A stretch of DNA of 64,000 bases from JBFHQE01 sp041592335 (GCA_041592335.1 JBFHQE010000012.1:30170-94169); one strand, 5' to 3'. Counted from the first letter of the stretch, positions 35,111 through 44,715 are shown. Notes: generated from the sequence alone by a model not told the origin. Numbers and translations are program-made.

Positions 35111-37324
35111 ATGAACCTGATCCGGCGCCGGGCGGCGACAACTGGAAAAACAACAACTCTGATCGGCCTGATCCTTTCCTGGCTGCTACTGACCGGGTGT
35201 TCCGAACAACCCTGGAACAGCCCCTATCCCGCGACCGAGCAACAGCAAAATATTCTTTACCAGTCGTTTGAAGAACGGCCCAAGCACCTTGATCCGGCCC
35301 GATCATATAGCTCGGTGGAATGGACCTTTATCGAACAGATCTACGAAGCACCGCTGCAATATCATTTTCTGAAACGGCCCTACGAACTGATTTCGCGTAC
35401 TGCAACGTCGGTGCCGGTACCCCAATACATCGATGCCGAGGGGAATCCACTGCCGCATGAGGTAGACCCTTCAAAGGTCGCGTTCAGTTTGTACGATATC
35501 CATCTTCAGCCGGGGATTCTTTATCAGCCGCATCCCGCATTCGCCAAAAATCCGCAAGGCGAGTTTCTTTACCATGAACTAAGCGATGCCGAGCTGGAGG
35601 AAATTGAGGCTTTGGACGACTTTAAGGTCACGGACTCTCGACCGTTGTCGGCAAGCGATTATGTTTACCAGATAAAGCGCCTGGCGCACCCGAGTATTCA
35701 TTCGCCCATCTTTGGCTTGATGAGTGAATACATTGTCGGGCTCGATGATTTAGGCAAAAGACTGCATGAAGCGCAGGAACAAATCAGGACAGGGGATAAC
35801 CCGGATGCGTTTCTCGATCTGCGGGAATTTGAACTCGAGGGTGTGGAAGTAGTATCCGACACCCATTACCGGGTGAAGATCAAGGGTGTTTATCCGCAGT
35901 TTCAATACTGGCTTGCGATGCCGTTTTTCGCCGCGGTTCCCTGGGAAGCAGACCGGTTTTACGCTCAGCCGGGGCTGGTGGAGAAAAACATTGTGATGAA
36001 CTGGTATCCCGTGGGTACCGGTCCTTACATGCTCACGGTGAATAACCCGAACAAGGAAATGATCCTGGAAAAAAATCCCAACTTCCGGGGCGAAACTTAT
36101 CCGGAGGAGGGCGAGGCAGGGGATAAGGCGGCCGGTTATCTGCAAGATGCCGGTAAAACCATGCCTTTCATCGACCGTGTGGTATTCAAACTGGAAAAGG
36201 AAACCATTCCCTACTGGAACAAATTTTTGCAGGGCTATTACGACACTTCCGGGATTGCCTCGGATTCTTTTGATCAGGCTATCCAGGTGGGTAGCGGGGG
36301 CGAGGTTCAGTTAACTGAACAGATGCAGGAGAAAGGTATCCAGTTACTGACGGCGGTGGCGCCATCCGTGTTTTACATGGGATTTAATATGCTGGATCCC
36401 GTGGTCGGTGGCGACGCTGAGCAGGCGCGACTGTTGCGCCGCGCCATTGCTATCGCCGTGGATTACGAGGAATACATTTCCATTTTCCTGAATGGCCGTG
36501 GCCTGGCGGCACAGAGTCCCCTGCCGCCGGGGATTTTCGGTTACCGCGAAGGCGAGTCAGGTATCAATCCGTATGTCTATGACTGGGTCGATGGCAAGCC
36601 GCATCGTAAGTCTATTGAAGAAGCGAAGGCCTTGCTTGAGCAGGCCGGTTACCCGAGTGGTCGCGATGCGGCGACGGGCAAACCACTGGTGTTGAATTTC
36701 GATACCACCGGCGCCGGGCCGGACAGCAAGGCACAACGCGACTGGCTGGTGAAACAGTTCAAGAAACTGGATATTCAACTGGTGATCCGGGCGACAGATT
36801 ACAACCGTTTTCAGGAGAAAATGCTGAATGGCACTGCACAGCTGTTCCAGTGGGGCTGGAACGCGGATTATCCTGATCCGGAAAATTTCATGTTTTTGCT
36901 GTACGGTCCCAATGGCAAGGTGAATTATCGCGGTGAAAATGCGGCCAATTACCATAGCCCGGAATTCGACGCCCTGTTCGAGCGTATGAAAAATATGGAT
37001 AACGGGCCAGATCGTCAGCTGCTTATCGACAACATGATTGAATTGCTGCGCAAGGACAGTCCCTGGCTGTTTGGTTTCAATCCCAAGGCGTTCAGTCTGC
37101 ATCACAGCTGGTACAAGAATGCCAAACCGAACCTGATGTCGCGCAACACCCTCAAATACAAACGTATCGAACCGGTCGAGCGCAACGAAAAGCGTAATCT
37201 GTGGAACCAGCCGGTGATCTGGCCGATCGTTGCCTTTGTGATGTTGCTGATTGCACTGGTCTGGCCGGCGGTGGCCGGTTATCGACGCCATGAACGCGCC
37301 AGCGCGCATGGAGGGAAAAGCTGA
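35111..37324 (+). CDS. ABC transporter substrate-binding lipoprotein (peptide/nickel type) with C-terminal membrane anchor
   Basis: 737 residues, larger than the usual 500-600 of SBP_bac_5 receptors. A lipobox LLTGC (Cys30) ends the signal peptide; the SBP_bac_5 fold follows (PYMLTVNNPNKEMILEKNPNF, GWNADYPDPENFMF). A C-terminal hydrophobic helix (VIWPIVAFVMLLIALVWPAVAG) before a basic tail would give a second membrane attachment, unusual for this family. First gene of a four-gene transporter operon. A perfect TATAAT at 35097-35102 ends only eight bases before the ATG. Confidence 0.9.
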   Translation: MNLIRRRAATTGKTTTLIGLILSWLLLTGCSEQPWNSPYPATEQQQNILYQSFEERPKHLDPARSYSSVEWTFIEQIYEAPLQYHFLKRPYELISRTATSVPVPQYIDAEGNPLPHEVDPSKVAFSLYDIHLQPGILYQPHPAFAKNPQGEFLYHELSDAELEEIEALDDFKVTDSRPLSASDYVYQIKRLAHPSIHSPIFGLMSEYIVGLDDLGKRLHEAQEQIRTGDNPDAFLDLREFELEGVEVVSDTHYRVKIKGVYPQFQYWLAMPFFAAVPWEADRFYAQPGLVEKNIVMNWYPVGTGPYMLTVNNPNKEMILEKNPNFRGETYPEEGEAGDKAAGYLQDAGKTMPFIDRVVFKLEKETIPYWNKFLQGYYDTSGIASDSFDQAIQVGSGGEVQLTEQMQEKGIQLLTAVAPSVFYMGFNMLDPVVGGDAEQARLLRRAIAIAVDYEEYISIFLNGRGLAAQSPLPPGIFGYREGESGINPYVYDWVDGKPHRKSIEEAKALLEQAGYPSGRDAATGKPLVLNFDTTGAGPDSKAQRDWLVKQFKKLDIQLVIRATDYNRFQEKMLNGTAQLFQWGWNADYPDPENFMFLLYGPNGKVNYRGENAANYHSPEFDALFERMKNMDNGPDRQLLIDNMIELLRKDSPWLFGFNPKAFSLHHSWYKNAKPNLMSRNTLKYKRIEPVERNEKRNLWNQPVIWPIVAFVMLLIALVWPAVAGYRRHERASAHGGKS

Positions 37325-38301
37325 TGTGGGCTTATATCATCCGGCGCATTCTGTATGCCTTTCCGATTCTGCTGGGTGTTAACCTGATTACTTTCGTGCT
37401 GTTTTTTATCGTCAACAGTCCAGATGACATGGCACGCATGCAGTTGGGCATGAAACGTGTCACGCCGGAAGCGATCGAAAGCTGGAAGCAGGAACGAGGC
37501 TACGATAAGCCGCTGGTGTATAACGCCGAGGCGAGTGGATCGGATGCGCTGACTCAGACAATCTTTTTTGAAAAATCCGCCAAGCTGTTCGTGTTTGATT
37601 TTGGCAGTTCCGACAGTGGTCGCGATATTGGGGCCGATATCAAGCAACGCATGTTCCCTAGCCTGGCGCTGGCGGTACCGACGCTGATCATTGGCATGCT
37701 GGTATACATCACTTTTTCGGGGATACTGGCCTTCTTCCGGGGCACCTATCTCGATCTTTCGGGCGTTGTCCTGTGCGTGATTCTGATGTCGATCTCGGGG
37801 CTGTTCTACATCATCGGTGGGCAGTACCTGGTTGGCAAGATTTTGCATCTGGTGCCAATTTCCGGCTATGACAGTGGCTGGTCGGCGCTCAAGTTCGTGG
37901 CCTTGCCGGTGATTATTGGCGTGGTCGGATCCATTGGCGGCAGTTCCCGTTTCTATCGCACGATTTTTCTTGAAGAAATGAACCGTGATTATGTGCGCAC
38001 CGCGCGCGCCAAGGGGGTTGCTGAAAACCTCGTTATGCTGCGCCACGTTTTACGCAATTCCATGATTCCCATCCTGACGAATGTGGTGACGGCATTGCCG
38101 CTGCTGTTCATGGGAAGCCTGGTGATGGAATCCTTCTTCGGTATTCCCGGTCTTGGCAGTTACACCATTGAGGCAATCCAGAACCAGGATTTCGCCATTG
38201 TGCGTTCCATGGTGTTCCTGGGGTCGGCGCTTTATATCCTGGGTTTGATCATGACGGATATTTCCTACACCCTGGCTGATCCGCGGGTGAGGTTGTCATG
38301 A
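37324..38301 (+). CDS. ABC transporter permease (DppB/YejB type)
   Basis: 325 residues with about six membrane helices and the BPD_transp_1 EAA loop (RTARAKGVAENLVMLRHVLRN). The N-terminus MWAYIIRRILYAFPILLGVN is typical of peptide-type permease B. Its start overlaps the receptor stop by one base and its end overlaps the second permease by four bases. Confidence 0.93.
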   Translation: MWAYIIRRILYAFPILLGVNLITFVLFFIVNSPDDMARMQLGMKRVTPEAIESWKQERGYDKPLVYNAEASGSDALTQTIFFEKSAKLFVFDFGSSDSGRDIGADIKQRMFPSLALAVPTLIIGMLVYITFSGILAFFRGTYLDLSGVVLCVILMSISGLFYIIGGQYLVGKILHLVPISGYDSGWSALKFVALPVIIGVVGSIGGSSRFYRTIFLEEMNRDYVRTARAKGVAENLVMLRHVLRNSMIPILTNVVTALPLLFMGSLVMESFFGIPGLGSYTIEAIQNQDFAIVRSMVFLGSALYILGLIMTDISYTLADPRVRLS

Positions 38302-39713
38302 AGCCGGTCTTTCTCACCACTGATATTCTGATCTTCCTGCTGGTCGGTATCGTCGTGGCTTTCGCCCTTTATGCCCGTAACAAACCCCAGATACGCGAGT
38401 CCTGGCGCGATGTATTACGCAGCAAGATGGGCATGGGTTCGCTGGTGGTGTTGCTGGCCTTCGTTACGGTTGGGCTGCTGGATTCCCTGCATTTCCGCGA
38501 GGCGCTGCCCGCCAGCGAACAACAAATCGAGGGCGAGCAGCATTATTCCGTGGAAGTGCTGAGCGTGCTGGATGTAGTGCTGGGCGAGATGCGTACCAAT
38601 GTCGAGAAGACCTATTCGGCGCCGTTTTCCGCCTATCTGTTCACCAAGGAGACTATTGAATTACCGGGTGGCGGACAGGCGCGGGAGTATCCACGGCTCG
38701 CATTCGGCGGCATTCATCTCAGCGATCCTGCGACAGAAACCTCATCCGACATACTGTCCCGGCTAGTGCTCGCACTGGTTCAGGCGGTCGTATTGGTATT
38801 GCTGATCAGCCTGTTGTTGAAACTCTGGCTGTCGTTGCGCCATCCGGATGATGCCTCATACAGTTACTCGGCTATATGGCGTGGCAAAACCGAGTTGCCC
38901 TGGCATGTAGCGCTCTACACCCTGGCGGTTATCCTGTTTCTGATAGCGGCGGTATACAACCTGGGGACGGCTTATCATATTCTGGGTACCGACAAGATCG
39001 GCCAGGATGTGTTGTACCAGGCAATCAAGAGTATTCGCACTGGCCTGATGATCGGCACTCTGACCACGCTGGTGATGCTGCCGTTCGCCGTCATGCTGGG
39101 CATCATGGCCGGTTATTTTCAGGGGCTGGTGGATGATGTCATTCAGTATATCTACACCACCTTCAGTTCCATTCCGGGCATATTGCTGATCGCGGCCGCT
39201 GTGTTGATGGTGGATGTTTATATCGCCAATAACCCGGATGCTTTTGAGACTTCGGTGGAGCGCGCGGATATCAAGCTGCTGTTCCTCTGTATTATTCTGG
39301 GCGTGGCCAGCTGGATGGGTTTATGCCGCATGTTGCGCGGAGAGTCCTTCAAGCTGCGCGAGCTGGATTATGTGCAGGCGGCGCAGGCTTTCGGTGTCAG
39401 CAACAGACTGATAATGACGCGGCATATTCTGCCGAACGTGATGCATATTGTATTAATCGCGGTGGTGCTCGATTTTTCCGGCCTGGTGCTGGCCGAGGCT
39501 GTGTTGTCCTATATTGGCGTTGGCGTCGATCCTTCCATGAACAGTTGGGGGAACATGATCAACCGGGCGCGCCTGGAGATGGCGCGCGATCCAATGGTAT
39601 GGTGGTCATTACTGGGCGCCTTTATTTTTATGTTTGCGCTGGTGCTGGCGGCAAACCTGTTTTCCGACGCAGTGCGTGATGCCTTTGATCCGCGCCTGCG
39701 CAAACGCACGTGA
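38298..39713 (+). CDS. ABC transporter permease (DppC/YejE type), enlarged
   Basis: 471 residues; usual family members have about 280-340. The C-terminal half holds the BPD_transp_1 domain with the EAA loop (YVQAAQAFGVSNRLIMTRHILPN) and the tail DAFDPRLRKRT. The extra length is an N-terminal and mid-region part with several helices and a periplasmic-looking segment of about 100 residues (around 65-165). It is the partner of the preceding permease. Confidence 0.92.
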   Translation: MKPVFLTTDILIFLLVGIVVAFALYARNKPQIRESWRDVLRSKMGMGSLVVLLAFVTVGLLDSLHFREALPASEQQIEGEQHYSVEVLSVLDVVLGEMRTNVEKTYSAPFSAYLFTKETIELPGGGQAREYPRLAFGGIHLSDPATETSSDILSRLVLALVQAVVLVLLISLLLKLWLSLRHPDDASYSYSAIWRGKTELPWHVALYTLAVILFLIAAVYNLGTAYHILGTDKIGQDVLYQAIKSIRTGLMIGTLTTLVMLPFAVMLGIMAGYFQGLVDDVIQYIYTTFSSIPGILLIAAAVLMVDVYIANNPDAFETSVERADIKLLFLCIILGVASWMGLCRMLRGESFKLRELDYVQAAQAFGVSNRLIMTRHILPNVMHIVLIAVVLDFSGLVLAEAVLSYIGVGVDPSMNSWGNMINRARLEMARDPMVWWSLLGAFIFMFALVLAANLFSDAVRDAFDPRLRKRT

Positions 39714-39717
39714 GTGA

Positions 39718-41727
39718 ATGGGCATGTCTGACATCTTGCTGGAAGTGAAAAATCTCACCACGGAACTGGGTGAAGGTCCGGGTGCCGTGCGTGCGGTGGA
39801 TAATGTCAGTTTCACCATTCACAAGGGTGAGACTTTCGCCCTGCTGGGTGAGTCCGGTTGCGGCAAGTCCATGACGGCGCTTTCCATCATGCGTCTGTTG
39901 CCAAAACCGGCTGGGAATATCACGACTGGCGAAATCAGGCTGGCGGGGCAGGACTTGTTGCACCTGCCGGAAATGGCCATGCGCGGTATACGCGGTGGCA
40001 AGATCGGCATGATCTTTCAGGAACCGATGACTTCACTGAACCCGGTGCTGACTGTTGGTCGCCAGATCGGCGAATCCCTGCAATTGCACAAAGGCCTGTC
40101 TGGCAAGGCGCTGACTGATCGTGTTCGTGAATTGCTGGACGCGGTGGGAATCCCGGATTCTGCACGCCGGATGAATGAATACCCGCATCAGCTATCGGGT
40201 GGCATGAAGCAACGTGTCATGATCGCCATGGCGCTGGCCGGCGAGCCGGAATTGCTGATAGCGGATGAACCCACCACCGCACTGGATGTCACCATCCAGG
40301 CACAAGTTCTGGAGCTGTTGCAGAAACTACAGCAGGACACCGGCATGGCCATGTTGCTGATCACCCATGACCTTGGTGTCGTCGCCAACATGGTGGATCG
40401 TCTCGGTGTCATGTATGCCGGAGAGATTGTCGAAACCGCCTGTCGCGAAGATTTTTTTGCTGCTCCCCAGCACCCTTACAGCCAGAAGTTGTTCCAGTCC
40501 CTGCCGGATATGAACAAGCGCGATCAGGCGCTGACGCAGATTCCGGGTACAGTGCCACCCTTGAGCGAGCGATTCAGCCATTGTCGTTTTGCCGAACGGT
40601 GCGATTTTGCATGGGCACATTGTCGTGACCATATACCGGCATGGACTGAACTGGATAAGGAGCGCGGTGTCCGTTGTTTTCTGCATCAGGACGACATCGA
40701 AAAACCCGTTAAGGATGCCGGACAGCGCGCAAACACCCGCATTCCAGCATCGCACACCGGCGATACGCTGTTGAACGTGAAGTCGCTAAAGATGCATTTC
40801 CCGATTCACAAGGGCGTGTTCCGACGCGTTGCCGGTTATGTCTATGCCGTCGATGATGTGGACCTTTCCATTGCGGAAGGTGAGACGCTGGCGCTGGTGG
40901 GAGAGTCTGGATGTGGCAAGACCACGGTGGGTAAGGCGATATTGCAGTTGCTGCGCCCGACCTCGGGTGGAGTTGATTTTGCCGGGACAGAACTCACGCA
41001 ACTGAAAGGCGAGGCGTTGCGACAACGTCGCTCCGATTTCCAGATAATCTTTCAGGACCCGTTCTCTTCCATGAATCCCCGCATGCGGGTCGGCGAGATT
41101 ATTGAAGAGGGCATGGTGGCACAGGGGGTTGGTGAAAATGCGCAGGAGCGCCAGCGCCTGATTAGCGAGATGCTGGAGAAGGTTGGTTTACGTCCCGAAC
41201 ATATCCGGCGCTACCCGCATGAATTCTCCGGTGGGCAACGGCAACGTATCTGCGTGGCGCGTGCGTTGGCGGTGCAACCCAAACTCATTGTCTGCGACGA
41301 GCCGACCAGCGCGCTGGATGTATCGGTCCAGGCACAGATCCTCAATCTTCTAAAGCAGCTTCAGCATGATCTGGGACTGGCCTATTTATTCATTACCCAT
41401 AACCTTTCAGTTGTCGGTTATCTGGCTGATCGCGTTGCGGTGATGTATCTCGGTCGAGTCGTTGAGGAAGGCCCTGTTGAAGAAGTATTGAACAATCCGC
41501 AACACCCTTATACCGAGGCTCTTATTTCAGCCGTGCCACAGGTGGATGAATCAACCAAACGCGAGGTGATCCGGCTGGAGGGAGATCTACCGTCGCCGTC
41601 AGCACCGCCGCAGGGTTGTCATTTCCACCCGCGTTGTCCGAAGGCGATGGCGCAATGCAAGCAATCATACCCTGATAAAACCCGGCTTGATGACAGGCAT
41701 TGGGTGAAATGTCATTTGTCGGGGTAA
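39718..41727 (+). CDS. ABC transporter ATP-binding protein with two fused ATPase domains
   Basis: 669 residues. Domain 1: Walker A GESGCGKSM, signature LSGGMKQR, Walker B LLIADEPTTALD. Domain 2: Walker A GESGCGKTT, signature FSGGQRQR, Walker B LIVCDEPTSALD. Each half ends in an oligopeptide-transporter C-terminal region with clustered cysteines (e.g. CHFHPRCPKAMAQC). The fused arrangement matches YejF and similar proteins. Both sites appear catalytically complete. Confidence 0.95.
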   Translation: MGMSDILLEVKNLTTELGEGPGAVRAVDNVSFTIHKGETFALLGESGCGKSMTALSIMRLLPKPAGNITTGEIRLAGQDLLHLPEMAMRGIRGGKIGMIFQEPMTSLNPVLTVGRQIGESLQLHKGLSGKALTDRVRELLDAVGIPDSARRMNEYPHQLSGGMKQRVMIAMALAGEPELLIADEPTTALDVTIQAQVLELLQKLQQDTGMAMLLITHDLGVVANMVDRLGVMYAGEIVETACREDFFAAPQHPYSQKLFQSLPDMNKRDQALTQIPGTVPPLSERFSHCRFAERCDFAWAHCRDHIPAWTELDKERGVRCFLHQDDIEKPVKDAGQRANTRIPASHTGDTLLNVKSLKMHFPIHKGVFRRVAGYVYAVDDVDLSIAEGETLALVGESGCGKTTVGKAILQLLRPTSGGVDFAGTELTQLKGEALRQRRSDFQIIFQDPFSSMNPRMRVGEIIEEGMVAQGVGENAQERQRLISEMLEKVGLRPEHIRRYPHEFSGGQRQRICVARALAVQPKLIVCDEPTSALDVSVQAQILNLLKQLQHDLGLAYLFITHNLSVVGYLADRVAVMYLGRVVEEGPVEEVLNNPQHPYTEALISAVPQVDESTKREVIRLEGDLPSPSAPPQGCHFHPRCPKAMAQCKQSYPDKTRLDDRHWVKCHLSG

Positions 41728-41733
41728 GCTGAA

Positions 41734-42441
41734 ATGATGTCGTTCCGCCAAATATTAATCCTTAATATCCTGATGGTTTCATCATTCGTTATGGCGGATG
41801 AATTCGTCACGGATTCCCCGGATGAAGAGGGCGCCGAGATCATCGATATGCGCGGCACGATTGTGCCTTCCGAAGTCCAGGTCGAACCCTTTCCGACGCC
41901 CTTCAAGGAACGTCCGCCGGTAATGCAGATAGCGCCACCCGAAGATAAGGCCGAGCCAGCGGAAACGGAATCAGAACCCGAGCCGCCACCACCGCCTTCA
42001 CCCATTCACGAGGATTTGCAGATATTCCTGGACGGAAATTACGTAAAGACGCATTGCGAGTCCATCGAGCGTTGCGATGAAATGATCCGCCTGGATTGTG
42101 ATTATAAACAGGAAGGGCCGATATATTACTTCGACAATGTCGAGGGTAAAACCCTTATGACCTGCGGTAGTGCCTGTCTCGAACCCGATCCCTATGATCC
42201 TCTTGGCTGTAAAGAGTGTCCGCCAAAAGGCTGGAAAGAATGCATGTCGCGGGAAGAGCAGAAGCGGCTTGCAGAAGAAGCCGCGCAACGTAAAGCCGAG
42301 GAAGAGGCCTACCAGCAATTGCTTGAGCAGGAACGCGAGATCGAGAAGAAGATGCTGGAAGCGGAAAAGGATTACATGCGGCGGCTGCATGAGCTGGAAG
42401 ATGCCATGCGGCAGCTGTACGACAAAGAGCAGGCTGAATAA
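41734..42441 (+). CDS. Hypothetical secreted Pro/Cys-rich coiled-coil protein
   Basis: 235 residues of unknown family. A signal peptide (MMSFRQILILNILMVSSFVMA) is followed by an acidic, proline-rich linker (EPEPPPPPSP), a compact domain with eight cysteines between about residues 107 and 170 (CESIERC, CDYKQ, CGSAC, CKEC, WKEC), and a C-terminal Glu/Lys/Arg-rich coiled coil (about 172-232). It begins six bases after the ABC ATPase gene and probably belongs to the same operon. Confidence 0.75.
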   Translation: MMSFRQILILNILMVSSFVMADEFVTDSPDEEGAEIIDMRGTIVPSEVQVEPFPTPFKERPPVMQIAPPEDKAEPAETESEPEPPPPPSPIHEDLQIFLDGNYVKTHCESIERCDEMIRLDCDYKQEGPIYYFDNVEGKTLMTCGSACLEPDPYDPLGCKECPPKGWKECMSREEQKRLAEEAAQRKAEEEAYQQLLEQEREIEKKMLEAEKDYMRRLHELEDAMRQLYDKEQAE

Positions 42442-42502
42442 ATTCCCCTGAAATACGTAGCAGTATCCACATCAAATCCTGGTGTTTAAGCCGCATTGCG
42501 GG

Positions 42503-42511
42503 TGCTAGAAT
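42503..42511 (+). promoter_or_regulatory. Possible extended -10 promoter of the aminotransferase
   Basis: TGCTAGAAT, an extended -10 candidate, lies 34 bases before the ATG in the 104-base gap after the preceding gene. Confidence 0.4.
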
Positions 42512-42545
42512 CCGGGGCTTTACAATTTTCAAACAAGGCAGGCAT

Positions 42546-43724
42546 ATGAGCGGTTCCTTTTATCCCCCCGAGCGTACCCTGATGGGCCCAGGCCCTTCTG
42601 ATGTCAATCCCCGTGTGTTGCAGGCCATGGCGCGTCCAATCATTGGCCACCTGGACCCGGTGTTTGTGGAGATGATGGACGAACAGAAGACGCTGTTACG
42701 CTATGCCTTCCAGACCGATAACCAGCTCACCATGCCAGTGTCCGCACCGGGCTCCGCCGGGATGGAAACCTGTTTTGTAAACCTGGTTGAACCGGGCGAC
42801 AAGGTGATCGTTTGCCAGAATGGCGTGTTCGGCGGGCGTATGAAAGAAAACGTCGAGCGCTGTGGCGCGGAAGCCATCATGGTGCAGGACGAGTGGGGTA
42901 CGGCGGTTGATGTGAACAAGGTCGAAGAGGCATTGAAGGCCAATCCCGATGCCAAGATTGTGGCTTTTGTGCATGCCGAAACCTCAACCGGCGCCATGTC
43001 CGATGCAAAGACCATTGCCAGGCTGGCGCATGAACATGATTGTCTTGTTATAGCCGACACCGTAACGTCACTGGCCGGTTCGGAATTGAAAGTAACTGAA
43101 TGGGGACTGGATGCGGTGTATTCCGGTACCCAGAAATGCCTGTCCTGTGTGCCGGGTCTGTCGCCGATAACCTTCAGCGATCGCGCGCTGGAAGTGGTCA
43201 AGAATCGCAAGACCAAGGTACAGAGCTGGTTCCTCGATCTGAACCTGGTGCTGGGTTACTGGGGTGGCGGTGGTAAACGCGCCTATCACCATACCGCGCC
43301 GGTTAACACACTGTATGCCTTGCATGAAGCACTGGTGATCCTGAAAGAAGAAGGTATCGAGAATTCCTGGGCGCGTCATCGCAAGAACCACAACGCGCTG
43401 AAAACCGGCCTGGAAGCCATGGGGATCAACTTTGTGGTGAAAGAGGCTGATCGTCTGCCGCAATTGAACCTGGTGACCGTGCCGGAAGGTGTCGATGAAG
43501 CCGCAGTACGTACCCGTTTGCTGAATGACTACAACCTCGAAATCGGTGCGGGTCTGGGTGCGCTGGCGGGTAAGGTGTGGCGTATTGGCCTGATGGGTCA
43601 TGCCAGCAACAAGACCAACGTGCTGTTCTGCCTGGGTGCGCTGGATGCGGTGTTGAGTGAAATGAAAGCGCCGATTACGTCAGGTGTGGCGGTTTCTGCT
43701 GCGACGAAGGTTTACGGTAATTAA
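42546..43724 (+). CDS. PLP aminotransferase, alanine/serine-glyoxylate type (class V)
   Basis: 392 residues. The family N-terminus LMGPGPSDVNPRVLQAM and the PLP lysine motif GTQKCLSCVPG are present, with SAPGSAGMET and DTVTSLAGSE upstream. Members transfer amino groups between alanine or serine and glyoxylate. The glycerate kinase at 12399 could act in the same glyoxylate-serine-glycerate route, though the genes are far apart. Exact substrate is unresolved. Confidence 0.9.
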   Translation: MSGSFYPPERTLMGPGPSDVNPRVLQAMARPIIGHLDPVFVEMMDEQKTLLRYAFQTDNQLTMPVSAPGSAGMETCFVNLVEPGDKVIVCQNGVFGGRMKENVERCGAEAIMVQDEWGTAVDVNKVEEALKANPDAKIVAFVHAETSTGAMSDAKTIARLAHEHDCLVIADTVTSLAGSELKVTEWGLDAVYSGTQKCLSCVPGLSPITFSDRALEVVKNRKTKVQSWFLDLNLVLGYWGGGGKRAYHHTAPVNTLYALHEALVILKEEGIENSWARHRKNHNALKTGLEAMGINFVVKEADRLPQLNLVTVPEGVDEAAVRTRLLNDYNLEIGAGLGALAGKVWRIGLMGHASNKTNVLFCLGALDAVLSEMKAPITSGVAVSAATKVYGN

Positions 43725-43749
43725 ATAAACCCTTGCTGGAAACAAAATA

Positions 43750-43771
43750 GGGTGCTTCTGCACCCTTTTTT
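43750..43771 (+). terminator. Terminator after the aminotransferase
   Basis: GGGTGC / GCACCC stem with a TTCT loop and a six-T run. The A-rich stretch before it also gives some T on the minus strand, so it may serve the convergent dioxygenase gene too. Confidence 0.88.
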
Positions 43772-43774
43772 GTA

Positions 43775-44584
43775 TTAGTCAACGTTAGGTATTTCCAGCT
43801 CAGGCAAACTCGTCGACCTTGTGTCGTCCTTAGGCAGGTTATCAAACGGCCGGAAGCTGAATACGACCGAGAACTTGGTCTGGTCAGAATAGTTGCGCGT
43901 CGCCGCATGCAAGGTGCGGACATGAAAGAACAGCACATCACCCGGTTCCAGAATCGCCGTGACCTGTTGCGCAATCAACGCCTGATTCTGCGGAGTGTCA
44001 TCCCGGAAGAATAACTGCTTATCAAACTGATCGGCCGTGAACTGCATGCGATGCGTGCCGGGGATCAACCGCATGCAACCGTTCTCTTCCTTTTCCGGTC
44101 CCAGCGCCAGCCAGGCATTCACCAGTTCGGGGCGCTGGAAATTCCAGTAACGAATGTCCTGATGCCAGCCGGTGTCCGAGCTGAAGTGCGGTTGTTTGGT
44201 CATGATGCAGTTGTGATGCGCCTTTGGCATCACCACCGGGGCATTCAACAGTTGCTGAATCCGCTTGCGCAAGCCCGGCTGCATGATCCAGTTATGGAAT
44301 CTGTCGCTGCGGTCATAGGCATTCAGTAAACGCCGGATGGTGCGACCACCCTCGGCATCACGCGATTCCGGTGCGCCGGGATAATGGGTGTCGGCCTCGT
44401 ATTCAATCGGCTCGATCTGCTTGTCGAGGTGTTCCTGCGCCACGGCCTGCAGGTCAGCGACAGTGTCGGCATCGGCCAGTTGACGGACGATGATGTAGCC
44501 CTGGGTACGGAAGAAATCCAGCTCCTCAGGGGAGAAGCTGTCCGATGGAGTCTGGTCGGTGGTGGCGGTTTGCATGGGGTGCAT
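43775..44584 (-). CDS. Phytanoyl-CoA dioxygenase (PhyH) family protein
   Basis: 269 residues from the ATG at 44582-44584; a frame to 44635 runs into a palindromic repeat and is rejected. A 2-oxoglutarate/Fe(II) fold is indicated by HxD in TGWHQDIRYWN and the distal His/Arg region FHVRTLHAATRN...FSFRP. The family hydroxylates diverse small molecules including phytanoyl-CoA and ectoine; substrate here is unknown. No strong ribosome binding site is visible, so the start could be three codons later (44575). Confidence 0.85.
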   Translation of the reverse strand: MHPMQTATTDQTPSDSFSPEELDFFRTQGYIIVRQLADADTVADLQAVAQEHLDKQIEPIEYEADTHYPGAPESRDAEGGRTIRRLLNAYDRSDRFHNWIMQPGLRKRIQQLLNAPVVMPKAHHNCIMTKQPHFSSDTGWHQDIRYWNFQRPELVNAWLALGPEKEENGCMRLIPGTHRMQFTADQFDKQLFFRDDTPQNQALIAQQVTAILEPGDVLFFHVRTLHAATRNYSDQTKFSVVFSFRPFDNLPKDDTRSTSLPELEIPNVD

Positions 44585-44610
44585 TATGCCACTGGAAGTG
44601 AAAAGTTTCC

Positions 44611-44702
44611 TGTCATTGCGAGCGTAGCGTGGCAATCCCTTAAAGGTGCAGGCGTTGTTGGGAGATTGTCACGTCGCGCTTACAGCGCTTCTCGCAATGA
44701 CT
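44611..44702. repeat. Palindromic interspersed repeat (GTCATTGCGAG type)
   Basis: A 92-base element with terminal inverted ends TGTCATTGCGAG and CTCGCAATGACT, and inner inverted pieces (CGTGGCAATC / GATTGTCACG; GCGCTTACAGCGC). Elements with these ends are known as dispersed repeats in several proteobacteria. It fills the gap between mltD and the PhyH gene. Confidence 0.75.
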
Positions 44703-44715
44703 TGGGTGAGATGGG

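Noticed and set aside
36557..38046. Two 250-codon minus-strand frames under the ABC transporter
   Set aside because: Shadows of the receptor and first permease; no start signals.
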